Shown here piece by piece: positions 9,330-16,997 of a stretch of DNA of 32,089 nucleotides (within the stretch, counting starts at the first letter, position 1; every line of letters begins with the position of its first letter). Origin of the DNA: Solirubrobacterales bacterium (lineage in GTDB: Bacteria; Actinomycetota; Thermoleophilia; Solirubrobacterales; Solirubrobacteraceae); contig JAFAPR010000317.1 in the NCBI GenBank assembly GCA_019247075.1, positions 1-32,089 on the forward strand, read 5' to 3'. Position numbers and translations under genes: made by a program. The notes under the pieces are model-generated. The model was not told where the DNA came from. It saw only the letters and a list, made by a program, of their open reading frames with translations, and made no database searches.

Positions 9330-9356
9330 GAGCGGCCCGCCCCGTGCGGGCCGCTC
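9330..9356 (-). terminator. GC-rich hairpin after dxs
   Basis: Perfect 10-bp stem (9330-9339 with 9347-9356) and a 7-base loop, starting 12 bases beyond the dxs stop. There is no T-run after it on the minus strand. It probably ends or attenuates dxs transcription before the tlyA leader. Confidence 0.5.
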
Positions 9357-9368
9357 CATTTGCGGCGT

Positions 9369-11324
9369 CTACGCCAGCGCGCCCGTCTTGCCGGCGACAG
9401 CCTCGCGGATGCGCTCTGCGATGCGCGCGCCGGTGTAGCCCACCTCCTCGTGGAGCAGCTTGGGCGCGCCGTGCGTGACATACCGGTCGGGGAGGCCCAC
9501 TCGGAGAATGCGGGCCTGCGAGGCGGCGCCGGCGCCCATCTCCGAGAGCGTCTCCCATACGGCGGACCCGAAGCCTCCCGCCAGGACGCCCTCTTCCACG
9601 GTCACGAGCAGGTCATGCTCGGCGGCGAGTTGCGCCACCAGCCCGGCGTCGATGGGCTTCGCGAAGCGCGCGTCCGCAACGGTCACGAGCAGACCGTCCT
9701 GCGCGAGCAGATCGGCGGCCTCGAGCGCCTTGCCGACGCCCGTCCCATAACCGAGCAGCGCGACCCGCGCGGGACCCGAGCCACCCTCGCGCAGGATCTC
9801 GCCGGCGCCGATCTCGAGCGCCCGTGGACGGTCGGGCAACGGCACGCCGACCGCGGCGCCGCGTGGGTATCGCAGCGCAATCGGGCCGCCGTCGTACGTG
9901 AGCGCGGTGCGCAGCATGTGCACCAGCATGGCCTCGTCGCGGGGCGCCATCAGGACGATGTTGGGCAGGCAGCGCAGGTAGGCGATGTCGAACGCGCCGT
10001 GGTGGGTGGGTCCGTCGTCGCCGACCAGCCCGGCCCGGTCCATCGCGAAGACCACGTTTAGCTTCTGCAGGCAGACGTCGTGGACGATCTGGTCGTAGGC
10101 GCGCTGCAGGAACGTCGAGTAGATCGCGGCAACTGGCTTGCAGCCTCCGAGCGCCAGTCCAGCCGCGAGCAGGACGGCGTTCTGCTCGGCGATGCCCACG
10201 TCGAAGTAGCGGTCCGGCAGCTCGTGCTGGAGGATGTTGAGCCCGGTGCCGGAGTTCATCGCCGCGGTGATGCCGAGCACGCGCCGGTCGCGGCGGCATT
10301 CGCGCACCAGCGCCTCGCCGAACACCTGGGTGTACTGAGGCGGCGCCGGCGCCGTCGACTTGGCCGCGGACTTGCTCGCGGGGCGCCCATTGGAGATCGA
10401 TTTCGGCTTGGCCGCGTGCCATTTCTCCATACCTTCCAGCCCGCCCTCCTCCGCCGGAGCGAAGCCCTTGCCCTTGACGGTGGCGCAGTGGATCACGACG
10501 GGACGCTGCGCGGCCAAAGCGTCGCCCAATGCCCGGCGCAGCGCGCGCACGTCGTGCCCGTCGATCACGCCGATGTAGGCGAAGTCGAGCTCCTCCCACC
10601 AGAGTCCTGGCGCCCAGAAGGCCTTCAGCGACTCCTTCACGTGCGGCCCGAACCGCTCGAAGGCCGATCCGATGCCGACCGGCAGCCGCGTGAGCCCGCC
10701 CTCGAAATCCTCGCGCGCGTGCCACAACCTGGGGTTCAGGCGGATGCGGTTGAACTGGCGCGAGAGTGCGCCCACGTTGGGGGCGATCGACATGCCGTTG
10801 TCGTTCAGGATCACCACTACCGGGGTGCCCTGACCGCCCGCGTGGTGGACCGCTTCGAAGGCCACACCGCCGGTCATCGCGCCGTCGCCGACGACCGCGA
10901 CCACCCTGCCGTCCTCGCCATGACCCCGGCGCATCGCTTCCTTGAGCCCGACCGCATATCCGATCGCGGTCGAGGCGTGGCCGGCGCCCATGATGTCGTG
11001 CTCGGACTCCGAGATCGCGCAGAACGGCGCCAGCCCGCCGTACTGGCGGATCGTGTCCAGCTGCTCGGAGCGGCCGGTGAGGATCTTGTGGGGGTAGGCC
11101 TGGTGGCCGACGTCCCAGAGGATCTTGTCGCGGGGCGACTGGAGCATCGAGTGCAGCGCGACAGCGATCTCGCAGGCCCCGAGGTTCGCGCCGAAGTGGC
11201 CACCGATCTCCCCCACCGTCTCGATGATGTGCTCACGCACTTCCTGGGCGAGCGCCTGAAGCTCCTCCTCGGACAAGCCGTGGACGTCCTCTGGACGGTG
11301 GATGCGCTTCAAGAGATCTGACAT
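9369..11324 (-). CDS. dxs: 1-deoxy-D-xylulose-5-phosphate synthase
   Basis: A 651-residue thiamine-diphosphate enzyme, first step of the MEP isoprenoid pathway (pyruvate + glyceraldehyde 3-phosphate). It shows WDVGHQAYPHKILTGR, the TPP motif VVGDGAMTGG followed by LNDN, the pyrimidine domain with FDVGIAEQNAV, and the AGLVGDDGPTHHGAFDI signature. A Lys/Ser/Ala/Pro-rich linker of about 25 residues (near 305-330) separates the first two domains. The start ATG 11324 immediately follows the TGA of the prenyl synthase without any gap, so both are one translational unit. Confidence 0.97.
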   Translation of the reverse strand: MSDLLKRIHRPEDVHGLSEEELQALAQEVREHIIETVGEIGGHFGANLGACEIAVALHSMLQSPRDKILWDVGHQAYPHKILTGRSEQLDTIRQYGGLAPFCAISESEHDIMGAGHASTAIGYAVGLKEAMRRGHGEDGRVVAVVGDGAMTGGVAFEAVHHAGGQGTPVVVILNDNGMSIAPNVGALSRQFNRIRLNPRLWHAREDFEGGLTRLPVGIGSAFERFGPHVKESLKAFWAPGLWWEELDFAYIGVIDGHDVRALRRALGDALAAQRPVVIHCATVKGKGFAPAEEGGLEGMEKWHAAKPKSISNGRPASKSAAKSTAPAPPQYTQVFGEALVRECRRDRRVLGITAAMNSGTGLNILQHELPDRYFDVGIAEQNAVLLAAGLALGGCKPVAAIYSTFLQRAYDQIVHDVCLQKLNVVFAMDRAGLVGDDGPTHHGAFDIAYLRCLPNIVLMAPRDEAMLVHMLRTALTYDGGPIALRYPRGAAVGVPLPDRPRALEIGAGEILREGGSGPARVALLGYGTGVGKALEAADLLAQDGLLVTVADARFAKPIDAGLVAQLAAEHDLLVTVEEGVLAGGFGSAVWETLSEMGAGAASQARILRVGLPDRYVTHGAPKLLHEEVGYTGARIAERIREAVAGKTGALA

Positions 11325-12221
11325 TCAATGACTCCGCGTGGCGATGAAATCTGTGATCTGTTCGAGCTCCGTGCCCTGGCCAGGCGCTGCACGAGCGAGG
11401 TGGGCACGGGCCCGCTCATGCGACTCCGCGGCCAGCTTGCGCGCACCCTCGAGGCCGAACTCGCTCACGTAGGTACGCCTACCCAGCCGTTCGTCGCTGC
11501 CCTGCGGCTTACCGAGCGTCTGCGTCGATCCCGTCACGTCGAGAACGTCGTCGACGATCTGGAACAGCACTCCCAGCTCGCCCGCGAAGGCTCTGAAGCT
11601 AACGATTGTGTCAGTTTTAAGGCTACCCACGAGCAGTAGCACACAGTCAATGCTGGCCGCGATCAATTTGCCGGTCTTCAACTCGTGCAGGCGTCGTAGC
11701 CCCTCGGGACCGGCCGGCGCCGTCCCCGCCACGTCGATGTACTGACCGCCGACCATACCCCTCACGCCGGTCGCGACGGCGAGTTCGCGGGCCGCCGCGA
11801 GCACGCGGGCCGCCTCGCCCTGCTGTTGCGAGAGCAGCAGCGCAAAGGCCTCGGCGTAGAGGCCGTCCCCGGCAAGGATCGCGACGTCTTCGCCGAACGC
11901 GCGGTGGCAGGTCGGCTGACCGCGGCGCGTGTCGTCGTCGTCCATCGCCGGCAGGTCGTCGTGGATCAGCGAATAGGTGTGGATCAGCTCGATCGCCGCC
12001 GCCAGGGGCAGTACGGAGGAAGGCTCCAAGCCGACGGCGGCGGCGGTGGCAAGCGCCAGCACGGGCCGGATGCGCTTACCCGGGGCGAGCAGCGAGTAGC
12101 GCATGGCCTCCTGGAGCCCGTCGGTGGTGGGGTCCTCCGAGAAGCGCAGGTTGACCAGGTAGGTCTCGACCTCCGCCTGGAGATGCTCCGGGAACCCGAC
12201 CGTTTTTTCGGGAGCTGCCAC
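11325..12221 (-). CDS. ispA: Polyprenyl (farnesyl/geranylgeranyl) diphosphate synthase
   Basis: A 298-residue all-alpha prenyl transferase that condenses isopentenyl diphosphate onto allylic primers. The first Asp-rich motif is DDLPAMDDDD (Asp88, Asp89, Asp94), whose two extra residues are typical of bacterial FPP synthases; the second is DDVLD (Asp224-Asp228). GKRIRPVL and ELKTGKLI are also present. FPP versus GGPP product cannot be decided by eye. It starts at GTG 12221, placed directly against the edge of a MITE-like element that has replaced its natural upstream sequence. dxs follows with no gap. Confidence 0.93.
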   Translation of the reverse strand: MAAPEKTVGFPEHLQAEVETYLVNLRFSEDPTTDGLQEAMRYSLLAPGKRIRPVLALATAAAVGLEPSSVLPLAAAIELIHTYSLIHDDLPAMDDDDTRRGQPTCHRAFGEDVAILAGDGLYAEAFALLLSQQQGEAARVLAAARELAVATGVRGMVGGQYIDVAGTAPAGPEGLRRLHELKTGKLIAASIDCVLLLVGSLKTDTIVSFRAFAGELGVLFQIVDDVLDVTGSTQTLGKPQGSDERLGRRTYVSEFGLEGARKLAAESHERARAHLARAAPGQGTELEQITDFIATRSH

Positions 12222-12387
12222 TAGTGTGCCGTCCGGTAATCGGGGTGCATGGAGCGCGAGACCCGGGGGCCGTCAGGCAAGGACGCAGAAACCGACGCGC
12301 AGCAGCGCTGCGCGAGGTTTCGAGGACGCAGCATGGCGGCCATCCGGGGCCGCGATACATGTGCTCTGATTGCCGGACGGTGCACTA
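12222..12387. mobile_element. 166-bp MITE-like element with TA target duplication
   Basis: The two ends are inverted repeats: inward from the left TAGTGTGCCGTCCGGTAATC (12222-12241), and from the right, on the minus strand, TAGTGCACCGTCCGGCAATC (12387-12368), 17 of 20 identical. Both finish in TA, the duplicated target of IS630/Tc1-type elements. The interior holds no credible gene. Removing the element and one TA rebuilds CGCAGTAGTGGCA, in which the TAG stop of the xseB-like gene shares its G with the GTG start of the prenyl synthase. The repeats share TAGTGT with the IS630 end at the left edge of the window, so mobilisation by such a transposase is plausible. Confidence 0.65.
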
Positions 12388-12630
12388 CTGCGCGGACGGC
12401 AACGGCAGCTGGCCGGGCAGGTCGGGCAAGGGCTCGACCGCCGCGCGCGCACGCTCATCCATGGCGGCCCCGAGCCTGGCGACGCGCGAAGCCAGCTGGG
12501 CACACTCATCGATCGCTTCTAGCGCCGCCTCCGGCTCGAGTCTCCCGGAGCGCAACCGTTGCGCCGTGTCGCGGAGGCTCGTGGCGAGCTCGCCCATCTG
12601 CTGGGCGAGCTCGGACATCTGATCGCTCAC
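12385..12630 (-). CDS. XseB-like small protein (exonuclease VII small subunit candidate)
   Basis: An 81-residue, probably all-helical protein. The segment RLRSGRLEPEAALEAIDECAQLASR aligns in shape with the XseB core (short helix, S-G-x-L/P-x-E-x-A, second helix), where XseB binds the large subunit XseA. In many Gram-positive bacteria xseA-xseB-ispA-dxs-tlyA-nadK-recN is the gene order, and here the gene lies directly before the prenyl synthase, which supports the call. The usual acidic start of the XseB helix is poorly kept and no xseA is found upstream. The stop TAG is now supplied by the end of the MITE-like element. Start is GTG 12630 or ATG 12618. Confidence 0.5.
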   Translation of the reverse strand: MSDQMSELAQQMGELATSLRDTAQRLRSGRLEPEAALEAIDECAQLASRVARLGAAMDERARAAVEPLPDLPGQLPLPSAQ

Positions 12631-12737
12631 GCCTGCGGAGGGTAACGATCCGCTTCCCGGAGCCCGCTCCCGGCCGCGCCCGGCCTAACACCACGACAAC
12701 ATGCGCGGCCGGTGCGAACGATGGCGATCTGGTTTCG

Positions 12738-13151
12738 CTATCCGCAACCTGAACGCCATAGTTCGTCGAGGGCAGCGTTGACGAGCGTGTCCGCGCGGGC
12801 GTTCTGGGCGCGCGGGACCGTGCGGATCTGCCACTCCAAGCCGTCGAGCGCGCGCAGAACGCCCGCGTGGAGCGGCTTTAGCGCCGAGTGCTTGACGCGA
12901 TAGGCGCCCGTCAGCTGGCGGGCGACCAGTTCCGAGTCACCGATGATCTCGAGCTCGTCGGCCCCCAGCGCGCGGGCCGCGGCCACGCCGCGCAGCAGCG
13001 CCCGGTACTCGGCCACGTTGTTGGTTGCCAGCCCGATCCCCTCCGCGATCTCCTGGAGCACCGTGCCGTCGGGATCGGAGACGACCACCCCGATCGCGGC
13101 CGGCCCGGGGTTGCCGCGCGCGCCACCGTCGACGTTCACGACGAGCTTCAC
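12738..13151 (-). CDS. Ribonuclease HI-like protein
   Basis: A 137-residue RNase H-fold protein that would cut RNA in RNA-DNA hybrids. The four acidic catalytic positions are visible: Asp in VNVDGGARGNPGP, Glu in NNVAEYRALL, Asp in IGDSELVARQL, and Asp in NARADTLVN. This is the short RnhA-like form common in Actinobacteria and archaea, without the basic protrusion of the E. coli enzyme. It starts at GTG 13151, ten bases after the stop of the zinc-ribbon gene. A second, unrelated RNase H (RnhB) is encoded at 28773-29402. Confidence 0.9.
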   Translation of the reverse strand: MKLVVNVDGGARGNPGPAAIGVVVSDPDGTVLQEIAEGIGLATNNVAEYRALLRGVAAARALGADELEIIGDSELVARQLTGAYRVKHSALKPLHAGVLRALDGLEWQIRTVPRAQNARADTLVNAALDELWRSGCG

Positions 13152-13161
13152 GGCGAGGCAC

Positions 13162-13869
13162 TTACTTGCGCAGCGCGAGCTCGCCGTACTCGTCGGCGGC
13201 GGCGTTGGGCTCGCGCTCGCCGGGCTCGAGCTCATCGAGCTCGCCTCCCTGGGCGGCCACGCGGACGCTTGGCACCGCTTCGGCCAAGTCGACCTCGTAG
13301 CGGTACCAGCACAGCTCCCAGGCCGCGACCACGCGGACCACGCTGGCCTCGTCATGCGAGGGGAGGACCGAAACCGCGGGGGACCCGAGCGAGCGTCCCA
13401 CGCCGGCGATCGTGCGGATGTGTTCGGAGTCGTTGAAGGCCCGGATCGCGGCGGCGACCTTCTGCTCGGGGGTGGCGGGAACGGCGTGCGCGTGCCGGGA
13501 CTCGTGCGCGACGTCAGCCGCATGACCGGCCGCGCCGAGGCGCTCCGGCCCATGGGCCGGCGGCGGCAGACCGTCGCCGTTGTAAAGCTCGAAGCCTCCG
13601 CCGTTGGCACGCTGGTCAGCCTGCCCCGCGTGCAGCCAGGGCAGCAGCGTACGCCTCCGCTCACCGGCCTCCTCGCCGGGCAGGTAGGTCGGAACCGTTC
13701 CTTCGAGGACCCAGCCGCCCTCGAGCGCCCGCGGGACGCACAGGTCGCACACCCAGTGTCGCTCGCCGGCCGCCACGTACACGTCGGCATGCTCGCCCCG
13801 CAGCAGGTTGCGGCCGCACACTTCGCAGGTCGTATGGGTAGTGGAAACGCGGATGTTTCTCGTGATCAT
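13162..13869 (-). CDS. Zinc-ribbon protein of unknown function
   Basis: A 235-residue protein with two CxxC pairs near the N-terminus (Cys15/Cys18 in CEVC and Cys41/Cys44 in CDLC), which should bind one structural zinc. A middle segment rich in Ala, Gly, His and Pro is followed by a conserved-looking region (AAIRAFNDSEHIRTIAGVGRS, shortened here) and AAWELCWYRYEVDL. The C-terminus is acidic. It has no membrane segment and no enzyme motif that I recognise. It precedes the RNase HI-like gene by ten bases and follows fusA2, so it may belong to nucleic-acid metabolism; this is only contextual. GAGAGGAG lies somewhat far upstream of ATG 13869. Confidence 0.75.
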   Translation of the reverse strand: MITRNIRVSTTHTTCEVCGRNLLRGEHADVYVAAGERHWVCDLCVPRALEGGWVLEGTVPTYLPGEEAGERRRTLLPWLHAGQADQRANGGGFELYNGDGLPPPAHGPERLGAAGHAADVAHESRHAHAVPATPEQKVAAAIRAFNDSEHIRTIAGVGRSLGSPAVSVLPSHDEASVVRVVAAWELCWYRYEVDLAEAVPSVRVAAQGGELDELEPGEREPNAAADEYGELALRK

Positions 13870-13945
13870 GGCGTAGCGAGACTCCTCTCTGCACGCTATG
13901 AACGAACCCTACCCTGCGCGGCGGCGGGGAGCAGTCTAAGTGGTT

Positions 13946-16018
13946 TTAAGCCTTGACGGCCTCGCGTTCCGCCCGGGCCTCCTCCACGACCTTGCCCGCG
14001 AGATGGCCAGGAACCTCTTCGTAGCGCAGGAATTCCATCGTGAACTCGCCCCGGCCGCCTGTGATCGAGCGCAGGTCGGGCGCGTAGGAGAGCATCTGCG
14101 CCATCGGCACCTCGGCCTTGACCTCGGTCATGCCGGCGCCCGCCGGCTCCATGCCCAGCGGCCGGCCTCGCCTCGAGTTGAGGTCCCCGATCACGTCCCC
14201 GACGGCGTCCTCGGGAACCGTCACGGTGACGAGCACGATCGGCTCGAGCAACACGGGCGAGGCTTCCTGCAACGCCTGCTTCATCGCGAGCGAGCCCGCC
14301 ACCTTGAAGGCCATCTCTGAGGAGTCCACGGTGTGGTACGAGCCGTCGTAGAGGCGCACCCGCACGTCCTTGACCGGGTAGCCGGCGAGCACGCCCTCCT
14401 GCATCGCTTCCACCACGCCCTTCTCGACCGCGGGGATGAAGCCCGAGGGGATCACGCCGCCCTTGATCTGGTCCACGAACTCGAACCCCTCTCCCGGCGC
14501 GAGCGGCTCGATTGCGATGTGGGCGTCGCCGAACTGGCCGCGGCCGCCCGTCTGCTTCTTGTGGCGGCCGTGGGCCTTGGCGGGCTTGCGGATCGTCTCC
14601 TGGTAGGGCACGCGCGGCGGCTTCAGGTTGACCTCCGCCCCGAAGCGCGACTTCAACCGCCCGACGATCACCTCCACGTGGATCTGGGAGAGGCCGGCGA
14701 CGATCTGCTCGCCGGTTTGGGGGTCGCGATGCAGGTCGATCGTGGGGTCTTCCTCCTGCAGCCGGCGTAGCGCGGTGAAGACCTTGTCCTCGTCGCCCTT
14801 GCTCTTGGGCTCGATCGCGAAGGCCATCACCGGGGGCGGCAGCTTGATCTGGGGCATCTCGACCGCCTCGTCGCGCGAGGACAGCCAGTCGCCCGCGCGC
14901 GTCTCCTTGAGCTTCGCCACCGCACCTATGTCGCCGGGGCCGAACTCGGTCGCGTGGCCGGTCTTCTGGCCCTCGAAAGTCAACAGCGTTCCCACCCGCT
15001 CCTTGCCATGGGTGCGGGTGTTGAGCACTTGCGAGTCCTGCTTGAGCACGCCCTGGTAGACGCGGAAGAGGTTGATCCGCCCGGCGAACGGGTCGGCCCT
15101 CGTCTTGAAGACGTACGCGTACATGTCATTGTCGTCGACGGCTTCGAGCTTGATCTCACCGACCTTTGGTCCGCCGTGCTTGACCGGCGAGGGCAGGTCC
15201 TCGACGATCGCGTCCAGCAGCCTGTTGGTCCCCAGATTGCGCGTCGCCACGCCGCAGGTGACCGGGTAGATGCCGCCGTGGTTGGTGCCGTCCTTGAGCG
15301 CGGTCACGATCTCCTCGTGGGAGATCTCCTCGCCTTCGAGGTAGCGCTCCATCAGCGCGTCGGAGTTCTCGGCGACCTCGTCCATCAGCTTCTCGCGGTA
15401 CTCCTGCGCCTGCGCCTCGAGCTCTTGCGGGATCGCACCCTCGCTGCAGTCGCGCGCGGAGCCCTCGTAGCGGTAAGCCTTCATGTCGACGAGGTCGATC
15501 ACGCCCGAGACCTCGTGCTCCGAGCCGACCGGGATCGCGGTCGCTACCACGTGCGAACCGAAGGCGCCCTTGAGTGCCTCGAGCGTGCGGAAGAAGTCAG
15601 CCCGCTCGCGGTCGAGCATGTTGACGAAGATCAGCCGGGCGAGGTCGAGCTCGGCGGCCCGCTGCCACAGCCGGATCGTCTGTACCTCGGCGCCCATCAC
15701 GGCGTTGACCACGAAGATCGCCGACTCGCACACCCGCAGAGCGCCGAGCGCGTCGGCGACAAAGCTGGGATCCCCTGGAGTGTCGATCAGGTTGACCTTG
15801 CGGTCCTGCCACTCGAACGAGGCAAGCGCCGCCGAGATCGACATCTGGCGGCCCTTCTCGTCCTCGTCCGCATCGGACACGGTGCTGCCATCGACCACCG
15901 AGCCCAGCCGGTTGATCACCCCGGTCTCGTACAGCAGCGCCTCGTGCAGGGAGGTCTTACCGGCGCCGCGGTGGCCGACGAGCGCCACGTTTCGGATTCG
16001 ATCCGCGGCCTTGTGCAT
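13946..16018 (-). CDS. fusA2: Elongation factor G-like protein (EF-G2 type)
   Basis: A 690-residue translational GTPase homologue with the five-domain EF-G layout. The P-loop is GHRGAGKT (residues 15-22) and G3 is DTPG (79-82). The G4 motif, normally NKxD, reads NMLD (133-136), so the lysine that packs on the guanine is methionine. The C-terminal part has GRGQFGDAHIAIEP and SRRGRPLGMEP as in EF-G domains IV-V. Actinobacterial EF-G2 proteins are a separate group from the main fusA, which lies in the str operon; the M. smegmatis one binds GTP but was reported not to support translocation. Start ATG 16018 has a strong AAGGAGAGGAG. It follows the triple palindrome. Confidence 0.92.
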   Translation of the reverse strand: MHKAADRIRNVALVGHRGAGKTSLHEALLYETGVINRLGSVVDGSTVSDADEDEKGRQMSISAALASFEWQDRKVNLIDTPGDPSFVADALGALRVCESAIFVVNAVMGAEVQTIRLWQRAAELDLARLIFVNMLDRERADFFRTLEALKGAFGSHVVATAIPVGSEHEVSGVIDLVDMKAYRYEGSARDCSEGAIPQELEAQAQEYREKLMDEVAENSDALMERYLEGEEISHEEIVTALKDGTNHGGIYPVTCGVATRNLGTNRLLDAIVEDLPSPVKHGGPKVGEIKLEAVDDNDMYAYVFKTRADPFAGRINLFRVYQGVLKQDSQVLNTRTHGKERVGTLLTFEGQKTGHATEFGPGDIGAVAKLKETRAGDWLSSRDEAVEMPQIKLPPPVMAFAIEPKSKGDEDKVFTALRRLQEEDPTIDLHRDPQTGEQIVAGLSQIHVEVIVGRLKSRFGAEVNLKPPRVPYQETIRKPAKAHGRHKKQTGGRGQFGDAHIAIEPLAPGEGFEFVDQIKGGVIPSGFIPAVEKGVVEAMQEGVLAGYPVKDVRVRLYDGSYHTVDSSEMAFKVAGSLAMKQALQEASPVLLEPIVLVTVTVPEDAVGDVIGDLNSRRGRPLGMEPAGAGMTEVKAEVPMAQMLSYAPDLRSITGGRGEFTMEFLRYEEVPGHLAGKVVEEARAEREAVKA

Positions 16019-16046
16019 GCCTATCTCCTCTCCTTCAAATTTTTAT

Positions 16047-16118
16047 CGGGGGCGCGCATGCGCGCCCCCGTGGGTCGGCGCATGCGCCGACCCAGGCCGG
16101 ACCGCATGCGGTCCGGCC
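16047..16118. repeat. Three contiguous 24-bp perfect palindromes
   Basis: Palindromes occupy exactly 16047-16070, 16071-16094 and 16095-16118 with no base between them. Their 12-base arms are CGGGGGCGCGCA, TGGGTCGGCGCA and GGCCGGACCGCA, each followed by its exact reverse complement. All share the centre CGCATGCG but differ in the outer arms, each change being matched on the other side. The block begins three bases after the stop of the sigma-factor gene and ends 28 bases before the fusA2 start. It could form three stacked RNA hairpins with CAUG loops (terminator), a cruciform, or an array of dimer-binding sites. Confidence 0.9.
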
Positions 16119-16121
16119 ACT

Positions 16122-16907
16122 TTAATCAAGTTCGGCCGCGAGTTTCGACCGCAACCGCAACGCCGCCTTGGCGTGCATCTGGCTGACCCGTGATTCGGTC
16201 ACCCGCAGCACCTCGCCGATCTCGCGCAGTGTCAACTCCTCGTAGTAGTAGAGAGCGATCACGAGCCGCTCGCGGTCTGGCAGGGCGAGGATGGCCTCGG
16301 AGATCCGGCGGCGGCGCTCCAGGACGTCGAATATCTCCTGCGGGTCGGGCGCCTCGAGGTCGGCCACGGTCTCGATCAGCGAGACCTGGTCCCCGCCGCG
16401 CTCGGGCGCGTTCCACAGTTCGTCGAGCGCGACGATCGTGGAGCGGGATATCTCGAGCAGTGCTTGGTGGAGCTCCTCGACCGTGATCGCCAGCTCCGCC
16501 GCCAGCTCTTCGTCGGTGGGGGCGCGCAACAGGCGGCCCTCCAGCTTCACATTGGCCCGTTCGAGCTCACGCGCGCGGGCTCGGACGGTGCGCGGGACCC
16601 AGTCGAGTGCCCGTAGCTCGTCGAGGATCGCGCCGCGGACGCGGGGGATCGCGAACGTCTCGAATTTGACCTCGCGCGAAGGGTCGAACCGCTCGATCGC
16701 GCCGGTCAGCCCGGAAAGCCCGTAGGAGATCAAATCTGCCTCCTGCACATGCGCGGGGAGGGCAGAGTGAAGCCGCCCGGCCACGTACTTCACCAGCGGC
16801 GCGTAGGCCAGCACCAGCGCTTCCTTGGCCCGGCCTTCGTCGCTGCAGTGGTAACGCCGCCAAAGTTCGCGCAGCTCGACCGCCTTGAGCTCCGCGTCGG
16901 TGTTCAT
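16122..16907 (-). CDS. whiG: RNA polymerase sigma factor, FliA/WhiG family
   Basis: A 261-residue alternative sigma factor. Region 2 shows PLVKYVAGRLHSALP, DLISYGLSGLTGAIERFDP and KFETFAIPRVRGAILDELR, the last being a FliA/WhiG hallmark. Region 3 follows with DWVPRTVRAR. Region 4 contains ALPDRERLVIALYYYEELT and the helix-turn-helix LREIGEVLRVTESRVSQMHA. In Streptomyces whiG lies near dprA and a Xer recombinase in this same chromosomal neighbourhood, which favours a WhiG-type role (developmental or envelope genes) over flagellar control; no flagellar genes are in view. Start ATG 16907 has AGGCGAG upstream; the frame is open for 18 more codons. Confidence 0.9.
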   Translation of the reverse strand: MNTDAELKAVELRELWRRYHCSDEGRAKEALVLAYAPLVKYVAGRLHSALPAHVQEADLISYGLSGLTGAIERFDPSREVKFETFAIPRVRGAILDELRALDWVPRTVRARARELERANVKLEGRLLRAPTDEELAAELAITVEELHQALLEISRSTIVALDELWNAPERGGDQVSLIETVADLEAPDPQEIFDVLERRRRISEAILALPDRERLVIALYYYEELTLREIGEVLRVTESRVSQMHAKAALRLRSKLAAELD

Positions 16908-16997
16908 CTCGCCTGGAACTGTCACATCGGAAGCGACCCGCGGCTGGCGCGCCCGGCGCACACCACCTCTCTCTCTCCCCGCACGGGCCGCTCGGGC

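Noticed and set aside
10080-11321. Long plus-strand open frame opposite dxs
   Set aside because: Shadow of dxs; no recognisable protein features.
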